The notes under the pieces: generated by a model
The model's database searches: none
What the model was told of the DNA's origin: nothing
What the model saw: the letters and a program-made list of their open reading frames with translations, nothing else
Translations under genes and position numbers: made by a program
Assembly: GCA_003439945.1 (NCBI GenBank)
Contig: QVRM01005989.1
Coordinates: 1 to 64,000 of the forward strand
DNA: 64,000 nt
Direction of reading: 5' to 3'
From: Dermanyssus gallinae
Lineage: Eukaryota > Arthropoda > Arachnida > Mesostigmata > Dermanyssidae
Shown here: positions 48,925-59,345 of the stretch, one piece after another
Numbering within the stretch: the first letter of the stretch is position 1
Layout of the letters: the number at the start of each line of letters is the position of its first letter

Positions 48925-50784
48925 TCATAACGTAAAACTCGCATTCCGAAAAGTGCAAACTATGCGTGGCGTACCTTATTGACCATGTCGATGACAGATT
49001 CGAACATGGTGACGGGCAGCTGTCCAGCTCCTCTAGCTAACAAAGGATCGAGTTTGAGCATGACGGAGGCGTCGTTAAAGTTACACAACTGGCGGTGAAC
49101 GCGAACGTCGGCCACTGTCGGTTCTCCACCAGTGGTGTACCAACCGAGCAATTCCAGATCTTTGAACACCTGCAACAATAGCACCATCAGCAAAAACAAA
49201 GAACGCCAAAAATCAAATAGAGTGGTCGTTTTCTTGCAATAATATGAATCCAGTTTGTTCTAGCTCTATTCGAAAATGTATGTTCAGGATGTCTACTCGG
49301 ATCTATAAATGTGCTCATATACCTAAATAACGGTCGTCTACCTGCGCACGAAAAAAAAACTTGTGGTTGACGTACCTGTCGAAATTGTCGCTGCTGCTTC
49401 TCGAGAAATTCAGGATTGATGAGAAGATGACCTTCGTGGTCACGTTTCACCTCGAGCTCGAATGAATTCGAAACCTCGAGAGCCCGGCCCTCCTGTTTGC
49501 CGAGCAATGCTCCCACGACCTGCAATGCCACAAATTTCAGTTTTACATCAAATCTATCACCAAGGATTGTGCATATAGTATATTCATATCAACAAGCAAT
49601 TCGGCAAAATGTAATACTTTAATTTTAAACAAAGAACCGAAATCACCAGGGTCTTCTGGTTTGTTTTACTTAGCAACGCCATTCATTAGCTACACACAGG
49701 TCAAATTTTGTTTTCTGCTTAGTATCTGAGTTAAAAAATAAATCGTACACTCCAAAGTGGTAGAAATATTCCAAACTGCTTATAATCATCGAACAGTGTA
49801 CCGAAACATTGTGTATACGTGGTACCGCGAAGAGACCGAAGATGATTCCCGTTCGCTCGGCGTCAACAAAAGATGAAAACGTTGAAAAAGTTCGTGATAT
49901 CGAACTCAACAATAGCCGAATTAAAATCAGGGAGATATCTTATAGATCTGGACATGAGGACATGTTGTAACAGTCTTGATCGATATTTTGTCATTTTATT
50001 TATCTTTTTTTTAATCATATTTAGTCAGAAGACTCGCAGAGGCTCGCCCCAAAAAGGTTGACATTCCAGCAAATTAACGCCCGTCGGGATGCAGTGGTGC
50101 TTTCAAGGAGAGAGTCTATCGAAGAAATTCAGAGAGCAGATACAACACCAAAATCCGTTCAGAGAGCAGATACAACACAAATGTTTGGCTGTTTGTCGAC
50201 TATAAGGGAGTAATAGTCTTTTACAATTTAATTTTGGCCAGAAGGTTCTGTGGTCAATAAGAAAGACTACTGTGGAATTGTAAGAATATTGCGCGAGAAC
50301 GTCCGAGGTGAGAGGCCTAAGCTCTGGGCAACCAACTTTTGGATCCATGACGACATCGCACCGGCGCACGCATAATTACTGATTTCGGGTTATGTGGTGA
50401 AAAATTATATTTCTATACTTTCGTAATTTCACTATTGGCCTGGTTTCACTATTTTCCTATTCCCACGGAGAAAACAATGAGGAGACAATGTGTCGAGACT
50501 ATAGAGGAGATACAGAATAATTCCCAGGACCTACTCAACTCGAATGCGAAAGGGCTACTTCGAAGGAAATAGAAACACAACAGAAGAAGTAATTAATATT
50601 TTTTTATAAATATGTATCACAACTTATCCTCATTCTATCTACCATCTTATCCTCAACAAATATGATCAAAGAGTCAATATATATATATATATATATATAT
50701 ATGTATACCCCAACAAACATAAACTATTATTTTTTTATATTAGTAACGAAAGTACATAATTTGGAAGCAATGCGATAGGATGAG

Positions 50785-50826
<42 letters not shown>

Positions 50827-51958
50827 GTAACCTTATTTCAACACAAAAAGCCAAATGCATGTATAATAAGTACGCCAAACGGGAATGAATATGTAGAAAT
50901 GTAAAAATATCTGACACCTAACGACCTGTATGTACATATAACGTGCACAAATTCATTAGCTATTGCGGATAGGTGTAGCTATTGCACGCGTAGCGCGGTA
51001 AGTGTTGTTGCTGTTGTTTTTTAATTTGTTGCTGCTGTTGCAGCTATTCTGAAAACTCCAACAAAATAGCTCTCGCCAGTTTGTCTCGTAGCGAGTAGTC
51101 CTCGGCGGCGTTCCTTACCTGTTCGGGTGTACCTCCGTTCTGCGCCCGAATGCGAGTCCAGTGCTCGGCGACGTTCATGATGACGAGCGGGTGCAGCTGT
51201 ATTGTGACGCTGGGCTGCACAGACCCACTGGCCATCACACTGGTCGAATTCGAATCCGATTCCCCTGATGTGCCGGCTACTGGCTGTTGCACCGCTGCCC
51301 CCGCTGCCGTTGCGCCTGTTCCTCCTGCTGGGCCGGGGGGCGCGGCCATGCCACAAGCAGCTCCTGAAGCCCCTTCTGCAGAAGTTGAGGGAGCAGGACT
51401 ACCAGACTGTTGTTGTTGTTGTTGTTGTTGCAGCTGTTGTTGTTGTTGTTGCTGGTTGTGACCAGACTGTTTCATGGACGCCGGCGACGTCGACAACGAC
51501 AATAGCGATGAGGACGCCGATGCGGCGTTGAGCCGTCCTGCCGAACCAGAAGGTCCCGCATCTTCCTCGACGTCCATTGCGGCCTCGGAAGAAGACGACA
51601 ACGTACCCGCTGCCGAGGTGTCCGCACGCAATGTCTGCGGCTGTTGCTGTTGAAGTTGCGGCTGCTGGGGTGGCACCGATGCCGAATTCGTCAATCCTGC
51701 AGTTACGCCAACGCTGTTCGGGCCAGTGGCTGCGGTGGCTCCGGCAGCAGCACCAGCAGCAGCAGCAGCAACTTCGCTCGCTGGTGCACCACTGACATCG
51801 CCACTGCTCGGGCCAGTACCGGGGACCATCGCCGAGATACTTGTTCCTGGCGGCAGCGCTCCATGATCTCCTCCGGCCGACGTCTCCGGTCCTCCAACGT
51901 TCGCTGTCGAAACGGTGGTGGTGGTGGTAGTAGCCGGTTCACTTTCTTCCACTTCCAT
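43697..51958 (-). CDS. CSN6: COP9 signalosome complex subunit 6 (five coding exons)
   Basis: CSN6 is the catalytically inactive MPN-domain partner of CSN5 in the COP9 signalosome, which removes NEDD8 from cullin-RING ubiquitin ligases. Five exons of 840, 144, 195, 177 and 276 bp, all with phase-0 junctions, give 543 residues. The MPN domain starts at about residue 250 (VTIQLHPLVIMNVAEHW). It continues with GALLGKQEGRALEVSNSFEL, FKDLELLGWYTTGGEPT and LPVTMFESVID. The C-terminal helical region contains LVTEEAERIGLDNMAR and FREDYFTQCNDVALQAFLGT, and it ends in GARRGKRMHF. The His-x-His of active JAMM enzymes is absent, as expected for CSN6. The odd part is an N-terminal extension of about 250 low-complexity residues; the human protein has only a few tens before the MPN domain. 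Introns hold mariner relics. Confidence 0.95.
43997..44031. repeat. (TA)n microsatellite in CSN6 intron 4
   Basis: About 17 TA units. Confidence 0.95.
44279..44455 (-). CDS. CSN6: CSN6 exon 4
   Basis: Acceptor TTACAG above 44455; donor GTTGGT at 44273-44278 is weak but has GT. Encodes EATMLFVPLPCSLVTEEAER through HSTIKMLYQRVK. Confidence 0.93.
44456..47052. other. CSN6 intron 3, unassigned part
   Basis: No supported gene. Minus-strand frames at 44747-45153 are open but lack a recognisable domain. A G-run lies at 46080-46090. Confidence 0.4.
47053..47107. repeat. (TA)n microsatellite
   Basis: About 27 TA units in CSN6 intron 3. Confidence 0.95.
47618..47651. repeat. (TA)n tract at the mariner relic's left edge
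   Basis: TA run with one TTTATA variant, ending where GGGCGGAAAAG begins. Confidence 0.9.
47652..48873 (+). mobile_element. Mariner relic A, in CSN6 intron 3
   Basis: Decayed transposase frames follow the mariner order. YRRVRGGRKATEDDTRLGKP lies near 47885-47945. NRRITMREIVEESEISYNSV and VRVLTEML (second helix-turn-helix) lie at 48001-48090. WIPHHDNAPAHASLIISDYL, with the second catalytic Asp, lies near 48490-48550. QPSYSSDL follows, where the third Asp block should be. Stops and frameshifts are frequent, so it is inactive. (TA)n tracts flank both sides. It lies opposite to the host gene's orientation. Confidence 0.8.
48874..48918. repeat. (TA)n tract at the mariner relic's right edge
   Basis: About 22 TA units, between mariner relic A and CSN6 exon 3. 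Confidence 0.95.
48975..49169 (-). CDS. CSN6: CSN6 exon 3
   Basis: Acceptor TTGCAG above 49169, donor GTACGC at 48969-48974. Encodes VFKDLELLGWYTTGGEPTVA through LPVTMFESVIDMVNK, the second half of the MPN domain. Confidence 0.95.
49376..49519 (-). CDS. CSN6: CSN6 exon 2
   Basis: Acceptor TTGCAG above 49519, donor GTACGT at 49370-49375. Encodes VVGALLGKQEGRALEVSNSF through EKQQRQFRQ. Confidence 0.95.
49590..50600 (+). mobile_element. Mariner relic B, in CSN6 intron 1
   Basis: It parallels relic A over its length: the ACACAGGTCAAATTTTG region, an ACATTGTGTATACGTGGTAC block, then RPKLWATNFWIHDDIAPAHA near 50310-50370, where the second catalytic Asp block is HDD instead of HHDN. Many stops. 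Same orientation and subfamily as relic A. Confidence 0.7.
50677..50823. repeat. Two (TA)n tracts in CSN6 intron 1
   Basis: TA runs at 50677-50701 and 50786-50823. Confidence 0.92.
51119..51958 (-). CDS. CSN6: CSN6 exon 1 with long low-complexity N-terminus
   Basis: The start MEVEESEP (ATG at 51956-51958) is the first Met of the open frame. Donor GTAAGG at 51113-51118. Residues 1 to about 249 are rich in Ala, Ser, Gly, Thr and Gln, with two Gln runs and a Thr run near the start. The last 30 residues begin the MPN domain. The absence of stops and the in-frame fusion to the MPN start support coding, but an internal start cannot be excluded. Poly-Cys and poly-Val frames on the other strand are shadows. 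Confidence 0.85.
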
Positions 51959-52930
51959 CGCTGTTGCTTGTGTGTGTATCTGTGTGTGAGTGAAGTGCGG
52001 GGGGTTGTGTCGCTATCGATCTAAGCTTGAAGTTGTAGGCTGCTCTGTCTGCACTTCTACTACTACTACTACTACTACTATTACGGATACAACTGGTGGT
52101 ATTGATCCTCAGAGACCACTAGCAAATATATTCCCACTTCACGTATCTACAGATACCACCACAGGTATCTTACTTAGCACTTGAGGAACGTACGGATACC
52201 ACGACAGGTATCTTGCCACTTCGCCAAGTATCTACAGAGACCACTTCAGGTATCTACAGAGACCACTTCAGGTATCCACAGAGACCACTTCAGGTATCCA
52301 CAGGCACCACTTCAGGTATCGACAGATACCAATTTTGGTACCTACAGATACCTCTCGACAAGCTCTACGCCACCTGCGGCCAACCGCGGCGGATAATGTC
52401 GCTCGTAAGCAAGACCACTCACTACACACAGACGTTTGCTTTGCCCCGGTTGTTCTTCGATGGTTGGTCTTGGCCACTGCCAAGCGCTCACACACTGCGC
52501 TAACTGAACTGAAAACGCCACTAAGTGCATTCAGCGCACAAAATACTTGCTTTGACGGACGGTAGGCAGGTGAGCAGCAGAGGCAGAATGCTCTAGGGGA
52601 GAAAAACGAACGCGGACGCCGCTAGCATGCAGTCATGCAGCAGATGAACGCATCATGCTGCTCATGTTTGTTGTGTTGTGCTGTTTGTTGACAGTGCTGC
52701 GAACAAACGAAACAAAAACAATGAGTGAACGTTAGACAGCCTTATTAGACAGGCAAGCAGGCGCCTGCCGCCACTTACTCAGCCAATCACCAAACATACA
52801 GACTCCTCAAGTGAGTGTGGGCTAGGGTAGGGGGAAAAGGAGCTAAAAATTCGCGTACTTCACAGCATGATGACTCGAACACCCAGTAGTAACGTACTAC
52901 CCTACATGTAAGCAATGCACACGAAATAAA
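51959..52930. other. 5' flank of CSN6
   Basis: Probable promoter and 5' UTR. Contains a TAC triplet run at 52058-52082 and the minisatellite at 52195-52345. No gene recognised. Confidence 0.4.
52195..52345. repeat. 22-bp minisatellite upstream of CSN6
   Basis: Tandem variants of ACTTCAGGTATCTACAGAGA plus CC, about five good copies, with diverged copies (ACCACCACAGGTATCT) back to about 52136. Confidence 0.8.
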
Positions 52931-53045
52931 CAGAATGACAACACAAAACAAACATGCAGGCGAATGCGAAAATCGTCTGCGCATTATATACAAACAAACC
53001 CAGTTACTAGGCATGCAAAGTAATGAAGACGGCATGATAGGCTGG

Positions 53046-53061
53046 ACACTTTGTTCTTCGC

Positions 53062-53095
<34 letters not shown>

Positions 53096-53105
53096 TGATA
53101 ATAAT
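53046..53105. repeat. (AAT)n microsatellite
   Basis: About ten AAT units, then imperfect AAT up to the LINE tail that starts at 53106. Confidence 0.9.
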
Positions 53106-53462
53106 TTTGTGCCGATTGCAATGGAGACAATGAGCCCAGTCAGCAGAAGAACAAGGACATTTATTAATAAATTGGGTGCTCGAATACAAGCAAACACCGG
53201 AGATGCACGCGAAGGCGACTTTCTGAGGCAGCTGCTTTCATTGGCAGTTTGCAGAGAAAACGCCGCGTCGATATTTGATGCGATGGGCTGACGACAGCAA
53301 GAAAGAAACTATAAAATAATGAGGATACACATTCACACCTCACAACTGTATTGCTCTAAGACTAGCTATTAAATAAATAAATAATAATAATAATATTTGC
53401 AATAATACGTTCAGACCTCCCAATTGTAACATTATTTAACATGTAATAAATAATAATAATAA
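53106..53462 (+). mobile_element. 5'-truncated LINE 3' end
   Basis: A frame at 53106-53291 encodes FVPIAMETMSP, KLGARI, GDFLRQLLSLAVCRENAASI and FDAMG, then a stop. This is the C-terminal block also seen at 19000-19700. The 3' UTR contains ACATTCACACCTCACAACTG and ends in AAATAAATAAT repeats near 53390. A second, tail-only copy (ACGTTCAGACCTCCCAATTG) lies at 53405-53462. Confidence 0.65.
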
Positions 53463-53474
53463 TTATTATTATTA

Positions 53475-53720
53475 ATGTTCTTGAGGACCACATTGTTATG
53501 GCGTTCGGCCTCGAGTCATATGGCGTTTAGAGCCAGGTTTGCACTCAAACTGACAAAAACTGAGCTTAGGAAGAACTTCTTTGAGGCTACAGCGGAGCCA
53601 AGATCTACCGCGTTCCTCCAGCAGAGGGTGTCATTGGAACTACAAAGAGGCAACGCCAAGATGATGTTGAGTGGTCACCGACACTCGAACAATAATATTT
53701 GTAGATGTTATATATAAAAA
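53475..53720 (+). mobile_element. 5'-truncated LINE 3' end, second family
   Basis: The frame encodes LRTTLLWRSASSHMAFRARF, then RSTAFLQQRVSLELQRGNAK and MMLSG. This resembles the 'FL.QR.S..LQRGNA' end of the same LINE C-terminal block. It begins right after an AAT/ATT tract (53445-53474). Confidence 0.5.
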
Positions 53721-55168
53721 TATATTAGTAATTGTGATACATGTACATAATAATAAATCCTTGTTCAAAACAAATAATAGCTATCTCATCGCCGAAGTCG
53801 GATGTAAACGTGGTCTGCTAGCAGATGCTGGCGTCCGTTCTGGCGGTAAAATTTAAAAAAATATCGACTGCTCTAAGCGCGCTCATATTTGGCCTTCTTC
53901 GGCAGATACACGCAAGTAACGCAGTTAGGACTGATTGAACGGAACAGTCGCAATAACTACTATTTTTCAAAGTAATACCTTAAAATTCCGAGTCTGAGTG
54001 AATCGGGAGGCCCCCGGGGATTTTTAGTGAGTGAGAGTCTCCCACTAGGTGTCGATAGCTGTAATTAGTAACAATAATTATTAAGCTCATGCAATAAAAA
54101 AATGGCAAATAATATTATTATTATTACTAAAATAAATGTATATTAATCAATTGTACAATTTCCGTCCCGTCTGCCGGCCCCATCCTGCCAGTGCGTCTGG
54201 GTGAGACCCAATCTCTTTGCATCAGGCAGGTTAACGTCACCTGTCAGGCTCGGAACAGTAACGGGCCAGTCCAGAAGATCGTACACGCAGGTGGCGCGTA
54301 TATTGCATTTCAGTTCGTGGGTCAGTGCCCTTGAAGAGTAGTACGATGAACAGACAATCCGCATGTTTGTACTGGAGTCTTTTGATGGTTACATCAAGCG
54401 TGGCTCCGAGATTGGTAATAAAGCCGCAGCACATGGCAACGTTCAGAATATAATAGTTCTGCAACGATATTTAGGCCAGGACCATCAAAATACGGAATAA
54501 CTGGTCTGAATAGTTGCTATGCGTATGTGTCTCATGTCAGCGTGATGATGCATTAGCATCACGTATGTATCTGCCGTGACGTAGTCTGCCGTGTCTCAGT
54601 GATGTAGATTCGCATCTCGATATCAGTTTTGTTCACTTACAGCTACTCATCAGGGCATCACATGTTGCGGCTGGAATTGATTAGTGGTTGTTGGACATTA
54701 AAATGCTTCAACTCGGTGGTGCTGATTGAAGATGTGTAAGTGCTCTTTGATCCTGTTAAGGAATTAGGATCAGTTAAGGCGTATCGGTTGAGCACTCTTC
54801 GAAGTTCTCGAAGCTCTATCGACATAGCTTGATAGATTGTCACATTCTTACAATCTCGATACAGCTTTGTCTGTATCGGATACGAATAGCGCTTCTGTCC
54901 ATTTTTATGCGGAACTTCTGACCACTGGCAACTGAAACTGACTACCTAACTAAAACAATTTGAGCTAGCAGACACAGTATTTCCAGCACTAGACTAGCAT
55001 TGCTTTCATTCTATGCCTGTCTAACATGTAGAAGCGCCGAGGTACTATGGGCTACTGCGATTTGCAGTCAACCGATTTACCTGGTTGGTTAACTCTCATT
55101 TTTTCAATCAATTCCCCATTCTCGTCAAGGCCGTTTAAATAGCATGTTGTATTTGTGAATCTCTGTAC
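53721..55168. other. Unassigned spacer
   Basis: AT-rich. GTGAGAGTCTCCCACTAG near 54030-54050 and the following AAT/ATT run (54105-54130) resemble a retrotransposon end. A 73-codon minus-strand frame at 54143-54364 is not recognised. Confidence 0.35.
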
Positions 55169-55189
55169 GTGTCTCTACCTAATAATAGT

Positions 55190-55435
55190 AATAATCATCA
55201 TCAGCCCATCAGCACAGATACAGCGAAAATCCTGAACGATATCGGTAAACGTATAGAAGATGTTACGGACGATCGACACGAGGCCACGTTTTTGAGACAG
55301 ATCATGTCTTTGGCCGTTTGTAGAAGGAACGTGGCTTCTATCATAGGCGCCATGAATTGACAGGGAGCGAGCAGAGCGTGATGAACCTGGCTAAAACGTT
55401 CATACCTCACAATCTTAATAATGATAGTAATAATA
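55190..55435 (+). mobile_element. 5'-truncated LINE 3' end
   Basis: A frame to 55360 encodes STDTAKILNDIGKRI, then ATFLRQIMSLAVCRRNVASI and IGAMN, then a stop. It is parallel to 53106-53291. The 3' UTR has ACGTTCATACCTCACAATCT and an AATAATGATAGTAATAATAA tail. It starts just after AATAGTAATAATCATCATC. Confidence 0.65.
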
Positions 55436-56559
55436 ACTCTTCTCGCATAGCGCGGGCGCTGAGGAGAGGTGCGCCAGTCTTCAAACCATGCAAATATTGT
55501 GAAAGGCCTTGGATTCTAATGACCTTTTGCAACCACTGGGTTGCTTCAAAAGCCTCGGTATACTCCCTAGATATGCAGAACTAAACCAAGTGATCCAAAG
55601 AGGGACCTCAAAAGGTCCATAAATCCGTATTATACATACCATACCATAGGCCCGCAATTCGAGTAACTACCTATTGCTTTACAGAAAATGCTTAGCGTGG
55701 TACGTGACGGTGTGCCATGCACGGTGGTGCCGTATCTCTCTTGCATCACAGCTCAGTCGACGCAGAATAGGTAGCGGACAATAAGCAGAAACCGTGAAAA
55801 GTAGTAAATATTTGAACTGGCTCATCGGGTTTCACTTTAGGCATTTTTAGGCACTCACAATTGTAGCGCCATACTAAACATTACTGCGTACAATTGAAAG
55901 ACAATTCAATAGGTCTTAAAACACGATCAGAATAGTATAACGATGCGCACCGTTCTCAATCCTATAGGGCAGCGAACTGAGAAAAAACGCTTGAATGTAC
56001 TCGAATGAGTAGTCACTTCCGTTCTATACGTAGATGTATAATATCAAGCACGTAGTCAATTGTCTAGTTGAACAGTTACGTCAGTCGCCCAGTGACGTTG
56101 CTCATTGAAAGAGTCAATACGAGTTCTAAGAAATGGATACCACTCTAGAGAAAGACACGTCCGAACGTTGCTATTCTAGAACTTGGCTCTAGTCACGTTA
56201 TGCAGCTTGCCATCGTGTAGTATTGATGATAAGTAATGATGCGTGTAAAATGTAAAGTGGGCAATATTGGGGCTGTTGTATAAATGTTGACTTTGATTGA
56301 AAACGTTTAATTTATTGAACCATTGAAAAAGTGGAAGACTAGCAATCCTAGGACTAATTTTTCTGCAAACTATTCTCAATGTGACTATTTGCCTTCTCCA
56401 TCGGACAACTCGTTCTCTTTCACTCGCACGTTTTATGGCGAGCCACATAATTGCCAGCCCAGCTGCATGACGCTGTCTGAAGCCAAGCTCTAGAACAGCA
56501 ACATTCGTTTGCCATCGATTGAATATGAGCCAATCCACCGTTTGTAGAGTCTTGAACTT
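55436..56559. other. Unassigned spacer
   Basis: No recognised gene or repeat. A 120-codon minus-strand frame (56176-56538) has no known domain. Confidence 0.35.
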
Positions 56560-56735
56560 TTTCGGGCTGACTCTCAGCCAACTTTTGACGTCTATGGGAT
56601 CGTTTTCCCTTAGACGTTTTTAGGGGGTTGTCCGTCTTACGAAGCAAGATGTGCAACGGCAGGAATCGAACCTATGTGCATCAATGTGTCTCCTTTGGTC
56701 GCAAGGCTCACGCGATTGCACCACGCCACCGGGCT
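56560..56735 (-). mobile_element. Candidate tRNA-derived SINE
   Basis: On the minus strand, GTGGCGTGGTGCAATCGCG (A-box-like, 56711-56729) is followed 56 bases later by a perfect B box GGTTCGATTCC (56662-56672). That spacing suits an RNA polymerase III promoter. The ends do not form an acceptor stem, so it is not a functional tRNA. A unique tail follows toward 56560. The SINE family is not identified. Confidence 0.45.
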
Positions 56736-57694
56736 CGACATCGTTTGGGCAGTCTACGAACGCTAGCAACTCGGAGTGGGATAACTTCTATCGAAGAGCG
56801 GATTCGGGCAGGGCTCGAGCTGCAACGAGAATCTGAATCATCGCCTCGTTTTATTGACTCGTTTTGAACGCATAAGTCATCATAAGACTGCATGTAGAGG
56901 CCCTACGCATGAGCAAGGATAGCGATTTTTTTACAGGGGCCAGGAACAAAAGTGCATAACGCACACCCTTTGGTCTGGGTAGTGTAGGACTCTCAAACCC
57001 ACTATATACCCTAACCTACATGACCGGGATACTTGTGGTATTACTTCAGTGCCTACGCATGATTAAGGATAGCTTACCGCAGCCCACTGTACCAAGCACG
57101 GCGCCGGGTCGCACGAGATTACATAGTTGTCAGATTGTCGACCAATGGCGAGTCCTTTTAATCTCGGATAAGATCAGAATATCTCTCTCTATCTCTCTCT
57201 ACCATAACTATAATTGGTTAAATGATTATCGTTGATTATTAACAATAATCAATAGACGAAATGAATGAGTAGGTCGGCGACGAAAAGAGGGGTTTGCGCA
57301 ACCTTATCTTGTTGCATTGTATCAGCGTATCAGTTGCGAAGGCGGTTCAGTCATGGTGGAGGGCGCAATGTCCTTGGAGCTAGGAGAGCCGAACTTCACA
57401 AGTCACCCAGGAGATTTCTGAGATCTCTTAGGTGACTTGTGGAAACTTTTCAAATTGAAGGTTATGCTTGTGCACGTGTAAGAGTTAAGTAGAACACACG
57501 TTTATTGACCAAGTGAGAGGGTAGGCGATATGAACAGCCAAGGGGCTAAACATACACAATGTACTCTACATGTGTATGTACATACAGGGGTCATGTACCC
57601 ACCTAGAGTGCGTACATGTTGAAATGATGGCGGATAAGCTCGATGAATAAAAGTGAGTCGATGACATGAAATATTGACAGGCGGTATTCGGTCA

Positions 57695-57725
<31 letters not shown>

Positions 57726-57988
57726 CGGACGCCAAGCAAACATATTGCTGATGTGCTCTAGAGGAGATCTATTGTGGATGGCCCCTCAGATTATCCAGAG
57801 GCGCGATTTATTACACCGCCTGATCGGATGTCAACAAAAACAGTTGTAGATATGAGCAATTGCATGAGAAGCAAGCGCCGATGTTTTGTCGCATCAGGAC
57901 GCCGATTATTGTGACAACCTGTATATGAGACGTATTTATTGAGCATTTTCCGTAAATTATTGTTTAAAAATGCTCATGCACACGTTCG

Positions 57989-57989
<1 letters not shown>
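56736..57989. other. Unassigned spacer
   Basis: Includes a CT run at 57180-57200 and a (TA)n at 57695-57722. No gene seen. Confidence 0.35.

Positions 57990-58078
<89 letters not shown>
57990..58078. repeat. Long (TA)n microsatellite
   Basis: About 44 TA units with one AG interruption at 58033-58034, the longest in the window. Confidence 0.95.
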
Positions 58079-58083
<5 letters not shown>

Positions 58084-58319
58084 GGCAGCACAGTGCGCTT
58101 TAACACTTAAAGGTGAGTGAGTAGTCGACTCAAGTCGAGTGGGCCGGCGCGGGTACGGTTTGCCGCCACCGTCGCGAGTGGCGCTGCGGTCGCCATCACA
58201 CTCCTCGAATAAACGATCACTACTATGAGTAGCTATCATAGTCGCAAGAGAGCGATACATACAATAGGCAATCAGCCATCCAGCGAGCAGCATAAGAAAC
58301 AGATACGATGACACACGCA

Positions 58320-58420
58320 CAGCAACAACCACAACAGTAACAATTACAACAGCCACAACAACAACAGCCACAACAACAACAACAACAACCACAACAACAA
58401 TAACAACAGCAACAACGTAG
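58320..58420. repeat. (CAA)n low-complexity tract
   Basis: CAA/CAC triplets. Frames here give poly-Val on the minus strand. Confidence 0.85.
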
Positions 58421-58660
58421 ACCCACTGAAACATTGGGAGCAACAGTGGCAGCAGCAACAGCAATTGAGCCTCGCGGCTACCGGCAGAGAGAAGACACAG
58501 CAGCGATCGGCGGTCAATCTCGGCTAGTCAGTCAGTTAGATTTCGACTGCCGTCGAGTTCGGCAGCGCGAGGAGCTGCCTGGAAGGGAAGGAGCACTATT
58601 ATACGGATAGTAGTATTGACTGTTGTTGATATCTTTGCTGCGTTGTGGATCTCTCCCACG

Positions 58661-58810
58661 TTGTTGTTGTTGTTGTTGCTGCTGCTGTTGTTGTTGTTGT
58701 TGCTGCTGTTGTTGTTGCAGCTGTCGTTGTTGTTGTTGTTGTTGCAGCTGTTGTTGTTGTTGTTGTTGTTGTTGTTGCAGCTGTCGTTGTTGTTGCAGCT
58801 GTCGTTGTTG
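58661..58810. repeat. (GTT/GCT)n tract; minus strand would encode poly-Gln
   Basis: About 150 bp of GTT, GCT and GCAGCTGTC triplets. A minus-strand frame at 58532-58861 would encode 109 residues, mostly Gln. It has no conserved flank or splice context that I can identify, so it is listed as a repeat. Confidence 0.8.
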
Positions 58811-59147
58811 GTGCTGCTGTGCCGAGTGGTGCCGAACTGCTGTGGTTGTGTTTGTTGACACTATTTGTTTGCCTACTTGTTGTTATTCGTGCTATTCATT
58901 TCTTCGCGCTGTTCGGACAGTGTTAGTTGTTGTTGTAGTCTTGCTGATGTTGGCTGTGTTGTGATGCAGCTTGTAGCTGCTAGTCAAAAGGGTGACAAGA
59001 GGGAACGTTTTGTAACAGTGGTGGCCGTGGCGCTAGGAATGACAACGGTGGAATCACAAAAAACGACGACGACGACAACAACAACAACAAAACGAGAACC
59101 AGAGGTAAGCCGCCGCACTAATAGATAGGCAGAACAGACATACAGGC

Positions 59148-59345
59148 AGAATATAGATCTTCAGCAGCCAGAATATAGATCCTCAGCAGCCGGAATATAG
59201 ATCTTCAGCAGCCAGAATATAGATCCTCAGCAGCCGGAATATAGATCTTCCGCGGCCAGAATATAGATCTTCAGCAGCCGGAATATAGATCCTCAGCAGC
59301 CGGAATATAGATCTTCCGCGGCCGGAATATAGATCTTCAGCAGCC
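59148..59345. repeat. 22-bp minisatellite, nine copies
   Basis: Tandem AGAATATAGATCTTCAGCAG plus CC, exactly nine 22-bp units. Variants alternate TCTTC/TCCTC and CAGCAGCC/CCGCGGCC, suggesting higher-order duplication. Confidence 0.9.

Noticed and set aside
51150..51795. Plus-strand Cys-, Val- and Gln-rich ORFs
   Set aside because: Antisense shadows of CSN6 exon 1.
56645..56735. Functional tRNA gene
   Set aside because: A B box is present, but the flanks do not pair as an acceptor stem and the T stem is mismatched.
59148..59345. CRISPR array
   Set aside because: The units are contiguous 22-bp repeats with no spacers, in a eukaryotic genome.
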